DNA of 64,000 nt from an uncultured Erysipelotrichaceae bacterium (GCA_945877405.1 CAMCSA010000004.1:1-64000), one strand, 5' to 3'; shown: positions 1-8,425, counted from the stretch's first letter. Notes: generated from the sequence alone by a model not told the origin. Numbers and translations: made by a program.

Positions 1-65
1 CATCATTTTGGATTTTTTGGGTAATAAGTCATACAGAACCCCAAAGATGAAAGGAGGTAGAACCT

Positions 66-1040
66 ATGGGAACACCAGATAAAATCTTCAAGGATTACTT
101 CAAGCAGCCTCATGTAGTGGCTTCCGTTGCTGAAATGGTACTGTTCAACCGAAATCAGTGCATTGATGAAAATGATGTCAGCATTCTTGACAGTGTTCAG
201 ACAAAGATTGATCGTACAGGTAACAGACATAAGGAACTCATCCGTGATGTTCACTCGCGTATTTTTCTGCGTGAGAATAACATCAACTGTGCCATTCATT
301 TCAATCTGGAGCTGATGGCATATCTGGATACTGCCATGGTAGTACGGACAATGGAATATGATATCAATACCCTGATTGTGCAGATCCGTCGCATCGCATC
401 GAGAATGGAACGGACAGGACAGGTTGAGAATGCAGAAACCGTAAACTTTCTGACACAGCTTCCTCATGTGCTCCAGCTTGAACCGTGTATTACGTGCGTG
501 GTAAACTTGAGTAAGCAGAAGTGGGATGGATATTTCAGCTGTGATGATCTGTATCATCCAAGGTTGAAAGCAGAAGATATCCATCCGACAACAAGCGGAA
601 ATCTTCTGGTCATCGACCCTCATACAATGAGCGATGAGCAGCTTGACCTGCTGATTCCAGAACTCAAGCTTCTGTTTCTGATTGTAAGATATCAGACACA
701 GGAGCACGCACAGCAGCTTCGTGAACTGCTGGAAAACTCTGAGCTGAGAATCGGTAAGGAGATGGCAAGAGTCATCTCTACCATTCTCAATCGTAAGATC
801 AAGATTCCAAAGAAGGGAGAAACAGTCATCATGTGTGAAGCAATGAGAGTCATTACAGAAAACATCAAGGCTGAAGTCAGAGCTGAAATCAAGAATGAAG
901 TTAAGGCTGAAGGTATTCGGATCGGCAGATTTGAGATTGTGGCAGAACTGTACCGCGATCATACATTAAGTGCAGAAAAGGCTGCTGCCAAGCTGAATAT
1001 GCCTGTTGAACAGTTTCTTGCAAGAATAAAGATGTGCTAG
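66..1040 (+). CDS. Rpn-family (PD-(D/E)XK) nuclease-like protein
   Basis: 324 aa. The start is fixed by AAAGGAGG just upstream of ATG 66. The N-terminus (MGTPDKIFKDYF), the RDV motif near residue 63 and the AMVVRTMEYD segment resemble the Rpn/PDDEXK putative transposase proteins that are common in gut Firmicutes. These are DNA endonucleases linked to recombination and phage defence. By my alignment to the usual ExQ motif the protein has ELM, so the last catalytic residue may be missing. The C-terminus is charged (EVRAEIKNEVKAEG) and ends in a short helix-turn-helix-like stretch (LSAEKAAAKLNMPVEQFL). A near-identical piece of its 3' region lies just downstream. The family call is moderately sure; activity is not established. 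Confidence 0.65.
   Translation: MGTPDKIFKDYFKQPHVVASVAEMVLFNRNQCIDENDVSILDSVQTKIDRTGNRHKELIRDVHSRIFLRENNINCAIHFNLELMAYLDTAMVVRTMEYDINTLIVQIRRIASRMERTGQVENAETVNFLTQLPHVLQLEPCITCVVNLSKQKWDGYFSCDDLYHPRLKAEDIHPTTSGNLLVIDPHTMSDEQLDLLIPELKLLFLIVRYQTQEHAQQLRELLENSELRIGKEMARVISTILNRKIKIPKKGETVIMCEAMRVITENIKAEVRAEIKNEVKAEGIRIGRFEIVAELYRDHTLSAEKAAAKLNMPVEQFLARIKMC
831..1040 (+). CDS. Possible intragenic C-terminal small protein of the Rpn gene
   Basis: An in-frame ATG at 831 (MCEAMRVI...) is preceded 11 bases upstream by AAGGGAG, a usable Shine-Dalgarno inside the coding sequence. It would give a 69-aa protein identical to the Rpn C-terminus. In E. coli, Rpn genes are known to encode such intragenic C-terminal antitoxins (RpnS). 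Here this is inference only, strengthened by the same arrangement at the second Rpn locus near 51.8 kb. Confidence 0.3.
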   Translation: MCEAMRVITENIKAEVRAEIKNEVKAEGIRIGRFEIVAELYRDHTLSAEKAAAKLNMPVEQFLARIKMC

Positions 1041-1047
1041 TCAGTTT

Positions 1048-1081
1048 GGAAGGAGAATTCACTCTCCTTCCATCTTTTTTT
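1048..1081 (+). terminator. Terminator after Rpn gene
   Basis: Perfect 9-bp stem GGAAGGAGA/TCTCCTTCC with a 6-base loop, followed by ATCTTTTTTT. It lies 8 bases after the Rpn stop codon. Confidence 0.85.
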
Positions 1082-1085
1082 GAAT

Positions 1086-1356
1086 TCTGTTTCTGATTGT
1101 AAGATATCAGCCGCAGGAGCACGCACAGCAGCTTCGTGAACTGTTGGAAAACTCTGAGCTGAGAATCGGTAAGGAGATGGCAAGAGTCATCTCTACCATT
1201 CTCAATCGTAAGATCAAGATTCCAAAGAAGGGAGAAACAGTCATCATGTGTGAAGCAATGAGAGTCATTACAGAAAACATCAAGGCTGAAGTCAGAGCTG
1301 AAGTCAAAGATGAAGCTAAGGCTGAACATGTGTTTTGTGTTAACGATACCAGATGA
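1086..1356 (+). pseudogene. Duplicated 3' fragment of the Rpn gene
   Basis: Bases 1086-1326 repeat bases 671-911 at an exact offset of 415 with about seven mismatches, so this is a recent partial tandem copy of the upstream Rpn gene. It keeps the LFLIVRYQ start, the KKGETVIM motif and the internal AAGGGAG plus ATG (1246). It departs from the parent after the KAE codons and stops at 1356. The ORF track shows 70 aa from 1144. From ATG 1246 it would give a 36-aa protein. It lacks the nuclease core and is probably a remnant, or a detached C-terminal small protein gene. Confidence 0.6.
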
Positions 1357-1580
1357 TACGCTGTCAGAACGAGTTCCTGGTCTTGTTTGGATCAAGAATT
1401 TCGTTATTTCTCTGGATGATTCCTTCCTGGAACAACTACATCACTGTACAGTCTTCATTGAAGCTGACCTGTATGAATGGTATGATGGAAATCAGAGATG
1501 AATGATCTGCAGATCAGAGTCATTCAATGAAAGCAGTACCTGGAAAACAATGATCCAGGTACAGGAAGAGAGGAAAAAAC
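1357..1580 (+). other. Intergenic region with hairpin before alpha-galactosidase
   Basis: No convincing gene; the short ORF ending at 1501 shows no recognisable domain. A 9-bp stem GTACCTGGA/TCCAGGTAC (1536-1544 and 1554-1562) has no T-run and sits 19 bases before the galactosidase start, so it could affect mRNA stability or ribosome access. No clear promoter was recognised. Confidence 0.35.
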
Positions 1581-3803
1581 ATGCCAATACAATATCATTC
1601 CAGTACAAAAACATTTCATCTGTACAATGATTCCATCAGTTACATTTTCATGATTCTGGAAAACGGTACTCCTGGTCAGCTTTACTATGGATCCAGGTTA
1701 TCGGATAAAGAAGATTTCAGCGAACTGCTGGAAATGAAAAGAAGAGCCAATGCACCATGTACCTATGAAGGAAACCTTCTATTTTCTCTGGAACATCTGA
1801 AACAGGAATACCCGTTGTATGGACATGGTGACCTGCGTTATCCTGCATGTTCCATACAGAAGGAAAATGGAAGCTATATTTTTGAATTCCAGTATGTATC
1901 CCATTCCATATACAAGGGAAAAAATAGAATAAAAGGGCTTCCTGCAATCTGGTGTGAAAACAGCGATGATATGGAATCTTTGGAAGTTGTACTGGAAGAT
2001 CAGCGGACAGATACACAACTGACACTGTACTATACCATCTGTACACACCTTCCTGTCATAGCCCGTCATGCTCTCATTCTTCACAATGGGCAATCATCCA
2101 TTACATTACAGCGTATGATGAGCTGTAATGTTGATCTGATTGATGATGCATGGGATATGATACAGCTTTCCGGTGCCTGGAGCAGAGAACGTCATGTATC
2201 CAGTACACCATTAAGACCAGGTGTACAGTCAGTTTATTCCATGCGTGGGCATTCTTCTGCGCAGTTCAATCCATTCCTTGCCCTGAAAAGGAAAGAGTGC
2301 AGTGAAACTGCAGGAGAGTGCATGGGCTTTACCCTTCTTTACAGCGGCAGTTATCTTGCACAGGTGGAAGTAGACAACTACCATGTCAGTCGTGTTCAGT
2401 TAGGAATTCATCCGGACTGTTTCGAATGGACATTACAGCAGGGAGAATCCTTTGAAACACCTGAAGCAGTATATGTTTACAGTGAGCATGGGCTTAATGG
2501 CATGAGTCAGGCATTCCATAAACTGTTCAATCATCATCTTGTCCGTGGTACATACCGACTTCAGGATCGACCGATTCTAATCAATAACTGGGAAGCAACC
2601 TACTTTGACTTTGATGAAGAAAAGATCGTCAGGATTGCTGAAACAGCTGCTAAAGCAGGGATAGAACTGTTTGTTCTGGATGATGGATGGTTCGGTAACA
2701 GAAATGATGATCATCGAGGATTAGGTGACTGGTATGCAAATGTGTCAAAACTGCCACATGGGATTGCAGGATTGTCAGAAAGAATACATGCGATCGGTAT
2801 GAAATTCGGTTTATGGATTGAACCAGAAATGGTCAATATGGATTCTGATCTGTATCGTGCTCATCCGGAATGGGTCATGATCGATCCGGATTACGTACCA
2901 TGTCATGGCAGAAATCAGTATGTCCTTGATTTTTCCAGAAGAGAAGTTGTTGATCACATTTTCAACATGCTTGATCATGTACTGGATGGTGCAGATGTCA
3001 ACTATATCAAATGGGATATGAACCGTACGATGAGTGAAGTCTATTCCCGCAGCCATTCATCGGATCGCCAGGGCAGAGTCATGCATGAATACATCCTTGG
3101 CGTATATGATCTTTATGAAAGACTCATGCAGAAGTATCCGGATATCCTGTTTGAATCATGTGCAAGTGGAGGAAGCCGATTTGATGCAGGTATGCTGTAT
3201 TATGCCCCACAGGCATGGACCAGTGATAACTCGGATGCCATTGAAAGACTGAAGATTCAGTATGGTACTTCCTTTGTCTATCCTCCATCCTGTATGGGAG
3301 CACATGTATCTGCTGTTCCAAATCACCAGGTATTCCGTAACACACCACTTAACACAAGAGCCAATGTTGCCTTTTATGGTGCCTTTGGTTATGAACTGGA
3401 TTTATCAAAGCTGAGTGATGAGGAAAAGGAAGAAGTCAGACAGCAGGTTGCATTCATGAAAAAATACAGACATGTATTTCAATATGGAACATTCTACAGG
3501 CTTTCTTCACCGTTTGAATCGAATGAAACAGTATGGATGAGTGTCAGTGAAGATCGCTCAACTGCAATCGTCGGCTATTATCGCGTACTGAATGAAGTCA
3601 ATGTCGGTTATCGCAGAGTCAGACTGGCAGGACTGGATGAAAATGCTGTATACACAATTAACGGCACAGATCAGGCAACAGATGGCAGAGAGCTGATGAA
3701 AGCCGGACTTGTGATAAGTGATTATACAAGTGGTGAGAATGGAGAGACATACAACGGCAGAAACGGTGATTTCATTTCACGTCTGTATGTGCTGGAATCA
3801 TAA
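1581..3803 (+). CDS. Alpha-galactosidase, GH36
   Basis: 740 aa, the usual length for cytoplasmic GH36 enzymes of the AgaA/RafA/MelA type, which hydrolyse terminal alpha-1,6-galactose from melibiose and raffinose-family sugars. It has the beta-sandwich N-terminal domain, then the TIM barrel with LDDGWFGNR, the nucleophile Asp479 in YIKWDMNR and the acid/base Asp549 in SDNSD. The SCASGGSRFD loop is that of tetrameric bacterial enzymes. No signal peptide is present, so it acts inside the cell. It is transcribed alone: no transporter or regulator lies beside it, so uptake must be encoded elsewhere. The start is preceded by AGAGGAAAAAAC. Family assignment is secure; substrate preference is inferred. 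Confidence 0.95.
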   Translation: MPIQYHSSTKTFHLYNDSISYIFMILENGTPGQLYYGSRLSDKEDFSELLEMKRRANAPCTYEGNLLFSLEHLKQEYPLYGHGDLRYPACSIQKENGSYIFEFQYVSHSIYKGKNRIKGLPAIWCENSDDMESLEVVLEDQRTDTQLTLYYTICTHLPVIARHALILHNGQSSITLQRMMSCNVDLIDDAWDMIQLSGAWSRERHVSSTPLRPGVQSVYSMRGHSSAQFNPFLALKRKECSETAGECMGFTLLYSGSYLAQVEVDNYHVSRVQLGIHPDCFEWTLQQGESFETPEAVYVYSEHGLNGMSQAFHKLFNHHLVRGTYRLQDRPILINNWEATYFDFDEEKIVRIAETAAKAGIELFVLDDGWFGNRNDDHRGLGDWYANVSKLPHGIAGLSERIHAIGMKFGLWIEPEMVNMDSDLYRAHPEWVMIDPDYVPCHGRNQYVLDFSRREVVDHIFNMLDHVLDGADVNYIKWDMNRTMSEVYSRSHSSDRQGRVMHEYILGVYDLYERLMQKYPDILFESCASGGSRFDAGMLYYAPQAWTSDNSDAIERLKIQYGTSFVYPPSCMGAHVSAVPNHQVFRNTPLNTRANVAFYGAFGYELDLSKLSDEEKEEVRQQVAFMKKYRHVFQYGTFYRLSSPFESNETVWMSVSEDRSTAIVGYYRVLNEVNVGYRRVRLAGLDENAVYTINGTDQATDGRELMKAGLVISDYTSGENGETYNGRNGDFISRLYVLES

Positions 3804-3824
3804 ATGTTTCATCGTAACAGTCAG

Positions 3825-3858
3825 AAAACAGGGAATGGAAATTTTTCCTGTTTTTTGT
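3825..3858 (+). terminator. Terminator after alpha-galactosidase
   Basis: AAAACAGG...CCTGTTTTTT stem, with the T-run extending the stem, lies about 20 bases after the galactosidase stop. Confidence 0.7.
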
Positions 3859-3885
3859 ATGAACTTGTATGGATACATGATTTGT

Positions 3886-3912
3886 TGCAGATAATCCTAA
3901 GAATTATCTGCA
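3886..3912. other. Perfect 10-bp inverted repeat
   Basis: TGCAGATAAT and ATTATCTGCA separated by 7 bases, upstream of the SSB-like gene. There is no T-run. It may be an RNA hairpin or an operator; its function is unknown. Confidence 0.4.
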
Positions 3913-4063
3913 TCCATGCACAGAATCGTACATATAAACCGGTTTGAGAAAGGATGTTTCCATCCGTATCATAATAACCATCACAGGGGAGCAGGAATCA
4001 ACCAGGCCTCTTCCCTGTGATGAATCAAAGATGCAGATCCGCATCTTTACGGAAAGGAGATTT

Positions 4064-4351
4064 ATGAATTCCTGTTTTATCGTAGGGCATATTGATGAAA
4101 TGCCTGTCAATGATACTTCTTCTGTAAATACCAGATGCCTGATGAAGGTCAGTTGTAACAGATCTTATGCAGAAGCGGATGGTACATATGTTCAGGATGT
4201 GTTTTCAGTCCTGTTATGGAGAGGAGTTGCGGAAGAAACATGTAACTGCTGTAATCGGGGTGATCCGATTGCGGTAAAAGGCAGACTGATCATGGAAAAT
4301 AATAACCCATTGATCGTCGCAGAACAGGTATCTCTGCCTGCCGGATTCTGA
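4064..4351 (+). CDS. Short single-stranded DNA-binding (SSB-like) OB-fold protein
   Basis: The 135-aa ORF in the track starts too early. GGAAAGGAG at 4051-4059 selects ATG 4064 and gives 95 aa. The MNSCFIVGHI start, the central DVFSVLLWRGVAEE strand and GDPIAVKGRLIMEN...VAEQV at the C-terminus follow the SSB OB-fold (VGR...FxVxLW...KGxxVxVxGRL). It is much shorter than housekeeping SSB and lacks the acidic DDDIPF-type tail that recruits partner proteins. This suggests an accessory, competence- or mobile-element-type SSB rather than the main one. It is a stand-alone gene between two intergenic regions with hairpins. The OB-fold call is moderately confident; the role is not known. Confidence 0.6.
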   Translation: MNSCFIVGHIDEMPVNDTSSVNTRCLMKVSCNRSYAEADGTYVQDVFSVLLWRGVAEETCNCCNRGDPIAVKGRLIMENNNPLIVAEQVSLPAGF

Positions 4352-4643
4352 ATACCCCTCTGCAGAATTTTGCATATTTGTATCCTTCAAATCAAAATAT
4401 TTCCTTCTGCAGAATATGCCACCATGGATGATCCTTCTATCTGGCTTCTCTTCATTCTTTTCTCTCTAGCATGAAACTCCTTTGAATGATAGATCCATTT
4501 ATCACTGAAATTCTGAGTTTTCCATAATCGTTTAGTATGTTGTACATCAGGATCAAGACCTTCAAACACCCTCCAATTTCCCGTTTCAGTGGTAATCCTT
4601 ACACATTTCATGTTAGAATGTTTCCGTTTGAGGAGGATCATCC
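4352..4643. other. Intergenic region upstream of ffh
   Basis: 292 bases. It contains a direct repeat CTGCAGAAT (around 4361 and 4413) and, near its right end, an extended -10 TGTTAGAAT (4611-4619), which is the best ffh promoter candidate. A minus-strand ORF crosses it; from its internal ATG (4611 down to 4387) it would give 74 aa with no ribosome binding site and no recognised domain. I do not call it a gene. Confidence 0.35.
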
Positions 4644-6041
4644 ATGGCTTTTGATTCATTAAGTGAAAGACTGAATAAGGCGATGCGCAATGTTGTCGGT
4701 AAGGGTACGCTGACCGACGCCAATATGGAAGATATGCTGAAGGAAGTGCGTATTGCATTGCTGGAAGCCGATGTCAATTATAGAATTGTAAAACAGTTCC
4801 TGGAAGATGTCAGAGAAAAGGCAAGAGGACAGAATGTTCTCAGCTCTGTTGAACCAGGAGAACAGCTTGTCAAGATCGTACACGATCAGATCATTGAGCT
4901 GCTTGGTGATGAAGATGCAACTGTTGCTTTTAAAGAAACAGGCATCACTGTCATCATGCTTGCAGGTCTGCAGGGTACAGGTAAGACAACATCCGTTGCA
5001 AAAATTGCAAATTATTTTAAAACAAAAGAAAACAGAAACCCGCTGCTGATTGCAGCAGACGTCATTCGTCCAGCTGCGATTGATCAGCTGAAAACACTTG
5101 GTCAGGAAATTGATTGTGAAGTGTTCAGTTTAGGAACAGACCATCCGGCTGTTGAAACTGTCAAGGCGGGTATGGAATATGCCCGTGCGAATGGCTTTGA
5201 TACGGTATTCATTGATACTGCAGGTCGACTGCACATTGATGAAGAACTGATGAACGAACTCAAGGAAATCAATACACTTGTATCACCTGATGAAATCCTT
5301 CTGACAGTTGATGCAATGACAGGTCAGGATATCGTCAATGTTGCCAAGGCATTCCAGGAAGCATTACCATTAACAGGTCTTGTTGTGACCAAGTTTGATG
5401 GTGACTCCCGTGGTGGTGGTGTTCTTTCTGTCAAGAAGATCACAGGTGTTCCGATCAAGTTCGTCGGTGAAGGTGAAAAGATCGGGGATATGAACCGCTT
5501 CTATCCTGAACGTATGGCGGATCGTATTCTTGGAATGGGTGATATTGTAACTCTTGTTGAGCAGGCACGGGAAAAGCTCGACATGGAAGAAAACCAGAGA
5601 CTTGCAGAACGCATGCTTGCTGGTACATATACACTCGATGACATGCTGAAGCAGTTTGAGCAGATCCAGAAGCTTGGCTCATTTGGAGGTATCATGAAGA
5701 TGATGCCTGGTATGGGCCAGTATGCTGATATGCTGGACGAGAATAAAGCCAATGGCTCCATGAAGAAGACAAAGGCGATCATCCAGTCCATGACAGCATA
5801 TGAAAGAGAACATCCGGAAAAACTGCGTGGTACGATGAAGAAACGTATTGCGAAAGGTTCTGGAACAAAAGTGGATGATGTCAATCGTCTAATCAACCAG
5901 TTCAACCGCATGAAAAAGACAGTCGGCGCTCTTGGTGCAATGAATCGTGCAGGAACACTGAACGAGGAATCCCTGTCCAGAATGGCTGAGAATGCTACAA
6001 AACAGGTTGAAATGCTGAAAAAAGGCAGACGTTTCCGTTAA
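4644..6041 (+). CDS. ffh: Signal recognition particle protein Ffh (SRP54)
   Basis: 465 aa, a typical length. Ffh is the SRP GTPase that binds signal sequences on ribosomes and, with 4.5S RNA and FtsY, delivers membrane proteins to SecYEG. The N-terminal helical bundle is followed by the G domain with GLQGTGKTTSVAKIA (G1), DTAGRL (G3) and TKFDGDSRGG (G4). The C-terminal methionine-rich M domain contains GGIMKMMPGMG and GSG motifs for RNA binding. GAGGAGG precedes ATG 4644. The ylxM gene that often precedes ffh in Firmicutes is absent here. A strong terminator separates it from rpsP. Confidence 0.97.
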   Translation: MAFDSLSERLNKAMRNVVGKGTLTDANMEDMLKEVRIALLEADVNYRIVKQFLEDVREKARGQNVLSSVEPGEQLVKIVHDQIIELLGDEDATVAFKETGITVIMLAGLQGTGKTTSVAKIANYFKTKENRNPLLIAADVIRPAAIDQLKTLGQEIDCEVFSLGTDHPAVETVKAGMEYARANGFDTVFIDTAGRLHIDEELMNELKEINTLVSPDEILLTVDAMTGQDIVNVAKAFQEALPLTGLVVTKFDGDSRGGGVLSVKKITGVPIKFVGEGEKIGDMNRFYPERMADRILGMGDIVTLVEQAREKLDMEENQRLAERMLAGTYTLDDMLKQFEQIQKLGSFGGIMKMMPGMGQYADMLDENKANGSMKKTKAIIQSMTAYEREHPEKLRGTMKKRIAKGSGTKVDDVNRLINQFNRMKKTVGALGAMNRAGTLNEESLSRMAENATKQVEMLKKGRRFR

Positions 6042-6052
6042 TTTACAACAAT

Positions 6053-6092
6053 AAGCACCTGTCAAGTAAAAAAGCTTGACAGGTGCTTTATC
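6053..6092 (+). terminator. Terminator after ffh
   Basis: 14-bp perfect stem AAGCACCTGTCAAG/CTTGACAGGTGCTT with an 8-base loop, then TTATCTT. The stem is strong and the T-run short. Confidence 0.8.
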
Positions 6093-6135
6093 TTGTCATA
6101 TACTCATACCTGTTGAAAGAGAGGTATTTTCAATT

Positions 6136-6423
6136 ATGGCAGTTAGACTTCGTCTGAAGAGAATGGGTGCCAAGAAGGCTCCTAGATATCGTATCGTTGC
6201 AGCTGATGCACGTTCCCCAAGAGATGGTAGAGACATCGAAGTTGTAGGTTATGTAAATCCTACAACAGAACCTGCAGAAGTAACAATCGATTCTGAAAAG
6301 GCTCTGAAGTGGCTCAGAAATGGTGCTCAGCCATCTGATACAGTTCGTAACTACCTTTCCGCAGCTGGTGTCATGAAGACATTCCACGAGGAAAAGGCAG
6401 CAAAAAAAGCTGAGAAGAAGTAA
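6136..6423 (+). CDS. rpsP: 30S ribosomal protein S16
   Basis: The track ORF is too long. Homologues begin MAVRLRL, which places the start at ATG 6136 and gives 95 aa; GAGAGG lies 11 bases upstream. S16 is an assembly protein of the 30S body that binds 16S rRNA. Typical sequence features are [19 protein letters not shown] at the N-terminus, ARSPRDGR and a Lys/Ala-rich tail. It is followed after 3 bases by khpA, as in many Firmicutes, so the two are cotranscribed. Its promoter probably lies just after the ffh terminator. Confidence 0.97.
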   Translation: MAVRLRLKRMGAKKAPRYRIVAADARSPRDGRDIEVVGYVNPTTEPAEVTIDSEKALKWLRNGAQPSDTVRNYLSAAGVMKTFHEEKAAKKAEKK

Positions 6424-6426
6424 TTT

Positions 6427-6678
6427 ATGGCAGAACTCGATCAAGTCCTTCTTGGTCTTGTCAGACCGATGGTTGAAGAACCTGAAAGTCTTGAAGTCAG
6501 AGAAATGGACAGTTCCAATCCGCGTGAGGTTGTTCTGCATGTATATGCAAAGAATGATGATATTGCACGTCTGATTGGAAAAAAGGGTGCCATGGCTTCC
6601 GCACTTCGTCAGGTCATGTCCGTTGCTTCTCATACGGATAACAAGAAAATCAGCATCAAATTTGAACAGATCGACTGA
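6427..6678 (+). CDS. khpA: KH-domain RNA-binding protein KhpA (YlqC)
   Basis: 83 aa, full family length. It is a single KH domain with the RNA-gripping loop LIGKKGAMAS (GxxG type). KhpA pairs with KhpB/EloR in Firmicutes and influences cell elongation and RNA metabolism; the partner is not in this window. It sits immediately after rpsP, the conserved position for this family, and is followed by a terminator. The ORF begins 3 bases after the rpsP stop with little room for its own ribosome site, so its translation is likely coupled to rpsP. Confidence 0.92.
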   Translation: MAELDQVLLGLVRPMVEEPESLEVREMDSSNPREVVLHVYAKNDDIARLIGKKGAMASALRQVMSVASHTDNKKISIKFEQID

Positions 6679-6682
6679 AGGT

Positions 6683-6718
6683 AAGCATTTCCTGGAAAAA
6701 GGAGATGCTTTTTCTTTT
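6683..6718 (+). terminator. Terminator after rpsP-khpA
   Basis: AAGCATtTCCT/AGGAgATGCTT stem followed by TTTTCTTTT. Confidence 0.8.
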
Positions 6719-6818
6719 GGTATGAACTTTCTGGTAAGCATTACATAGTGTGTAACAGTGATGTGCCAGTATCATTCAAAAATTATGTCAATAAAAGCAT
6801 GAGTATATGTCAGGAAAT

Positions 6819-6826
6819 GATATGAT
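6819..6826 (+). promoter_or_regulatory. Extended -10 promoter of the DUF1648 gene
   Basis: TGATATGAT is a TGn extended -10 hexamer about 24 bases before the start. No good -35 was seen. Confidence 0.4.
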
Positions 6827-6849
6827 ATAGAAAAACAGGGAGTGGACAT

Positions 6850-7131
6850 ATGAAAACGAAAATCATCGCAGGAACTTTGGGTATTGCAGCTGCAGCACTG
6901 GCAGTATACAGTTATATGATACTGCCAGATACAGTAGCAGTTCAGATTGGCGTGGATGGACAGGTTTCCAATACGATGCCTAAACTGTTTGCGGTGGCAT
7001 TACCACTTGTGATCACACTTGGTGGATGTGGTGTAACTGTATTTGGAAAAAAAGAATCGAAAGGCAAAGGAATTGTTCTATCTGTTGTCGGGATTGGTGT
7101 CATGATTGTGACAATTCTGTTCAACCGATGA
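6850..7131 (+). CDS. Small DUF1648 membrane protein
   Basis: 93 aa with three predicted membrane segments: residues about 5-25, 48-65 and 75-90. After the first helix comes LPDTVAVQIGVDGQVSNTMPK, which matches the DUF1648 pattern (LPDxVxxHxxxxGxxD) found at the N-terminus of SdpI-type immunity and membrane proteins. It lacks the rest of SdpI, so it is a minimal DUF1648 protein. GGGAGTGG lies 6 bases upstream of ATG 6850. It has its own promoter and seems unrelated to its ribosome-linked neighbours. The exact function is unknown. Confidence 0.65.
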   Translation: MKTKIIAGTLGIAAAALAVYSYMILPDTVAVQIGVDGQVSNTMPKLFAVALPLVITLGGCGVTVFGKKESKGKGIVLSVVGIGVMIVTILFNR

Positions 7132-7137
7132 TGGCTT

Positions 7138-7165
7138 TTGATTTTACTGGTTGTTGTGGCATAAT
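7138..7165 (+). promoter_or_regulatory. Promoter of rimM-trmD
   Basis: TTGATT, a 16-base spacer and CATAAT; the rimM start is about 29 bases downstream, with ACAGGAGA as its ribosome site. Confidence 0.55.
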
Positions 7166-7193
7166 AATGCAGGTTACAGGAGAATAGAAATTC

Positions 7194-7700
7194 ATGAAAT
7201 ATATCAGAATCGGAAAGGTGATCAATACACATGGCATCAAAGGAGAAGCAAAGATCTACAGCTATTCTGACTTTGATGATGAAAGATATGTCAAAGGCAA
7301 TACGGTATGGATGAAACATGGTGAGGAAATGATTCCTTTAACAGTAAAGACATATCGGGTTCACAAAGGATTCCCGCTTGTCAGCTTTGAAGAACTCAAG
7401 GATATCAATGCTGTGGAGCCATACCGCAATTGCGAACTGTACATCACAGATGATATGAGAGAAGAGTTGGAAGAAGGCTATTATTATGATGAGCTGGAAG
7501 ACCTGGAAGCTTTCGATCAGGATGGTAACAGACTGGGTGTTACAGTAGGAATTGAAGAAACAAACGGTGCACAGGATAATCTGCGTATTGCGATGGATAA
7601 CGGCAGATCTTTCCTTGTTCCATACATCGATGAATTCATTGAAGAAGTTGATCTGGATCATAACAGAATTGTGATCAACATGCAGGAAGGACTGTTATGA
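7194..7700 (+). CDS. rimM: 16S rRNA processing protein RimM
   Basis: 168 aa, the family norm. RimM is the ribosome maturation factor that binds S19 and helps fold the 30S head. The N-terminal domain begins IRIGKVINTHGIKGEAKIYSYSD and the C-terminal PRC-barrel part contains GRSFLVPYIDEFIEEVD. It ends in an ATGA overlap with trmD (7697), so the two are translationally coupled, as in most bacteria. Here rimM-trmD is separated from rpsP-khpA by a terminator and the DUF1648 gene, and rplS lies far away near 37.7 kb, so the classic rpsP-rimM-trmD-rplS operon is broken up. Confidence 0.95.
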   Translation: MKYIRIGKVINTHGIKGEAKIYSYSDFDDERYVKGNTVWMKHGEEMIPLTVKTYRVHKGFPLVSFEELKDINAVEPYRNCELYITDDMREELEEGYYYDELEDLEAFDQDGNRLGVTVGIEETNGAQDNLRIAMDNGRSFLVPYIDEFIEEVDLDHNRIVINMQEGLL

Positions 7701-8425
7701 AGATTACAGTACTGACACTGTTTCCTGATATGTATCACGATTTTCTGCATACTTCCATTATCGGCAGGGCAATTGAAAGAGGCCTTGTGGAAGTGGAATG
7801 TGTACAGATCCGTGATTTTGCAACGGACAACTACAGGCATGTGGACGATCGCCCGTTTGGTGGTGGTAAGGGGCAGGTCATGAAATGTCAGCCGATTCTG
7901 GATGCACTGGACAGTGTGAAAACAGAAAACAGTCATACAGTCATGATGTCACCGCTTGGCACAACCTTTGATCAGAAAAAGGCCAGGCAGTTTGCTGAGA
8001 TGGATCATCTGATTCTTTTATGCGGTCACTATGAAGGTATTGATGCAAGAGTCAATCAGCATATGGATGAAATGATTTCCATAGGAGATTATGTATTGAC
8101 TGGTGGAGAAATCGCATCGATGGTTGTCATGGATGCAGTGATCCGTTTATTAAAGGGAAGTATTACAGAAGGCAGTGCAGATGATGAATCGTATGAAAAC
8201 GGACTGCTGGAATACCCGCAATATACCCAGCCTGCAGACTACAAAGGCGACCGTGTCCCGGATATTCTTTTATCTGGCCACCATGCAAAGATCGAAGAAT
8301 ACCGCATCGAACAGTCACTTCTGATAACATATGAAAAAAGACCTGATCTGTTTGAAAAGCATGTTTTTACACCACAGGAAGAAAAAATACTGAAAAGACT
8401 GAAAAAAGAAGGGAAAATTCAGTAA
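7697..8425 (+). CDS. trmD: tRNA (guanine-37-N1)-methyltransferase TrmD
   Basis: 242 aa. It transfers a methyl group from SAM to N1 of G37 next to the anticodon and so prevents +1 frameshifting. It is a SPOUT-fold dimer with a trefoil knot. Seen are MKITVLTLFPDMY at the start, DDRPFGGGKGQVMK, the knot motif LLCGHYEGIDARV and SIGDYVLTGGEIASMVV. The ATGA overlap with rimM couples their translation. The product is essential in most bacteria. Confidence 0.97.
   Translation: MKITVLTLFPDMYHDFLHTSIIGRAIERGLVEVECVQIRDFATDNYRHVDDRPFGGGKGQVMKCQPILDALDSVKTENSHTVMMSPLGTTFDQKKARQFAEMDHLILLCGHYEGIDARVNQHMDEMISIGDYVLTGGEIASMVVMDAVIRLLKGSITEGSADDESYENGLLEYPQYTQPADYKGDRVPDILLSGHHAKIEEYRIEQSLLITYEKRPDLFEKHVFTPQEEKILKRLKKEGKIQ

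Noticed and set aside
3-962. 319-aa minus-strand ORF opposite the Rpn gene
   Set aside because: It mirrors the Rpn coding strand, has no ribosome site and shows no domain; shadow ORF.
4387-4758. Minus-strand ORF overlapping the ffh start
   Set aside because: It covers the ffh ribosome site and start, lacks its own SD, and its translation resembles nothing I know.
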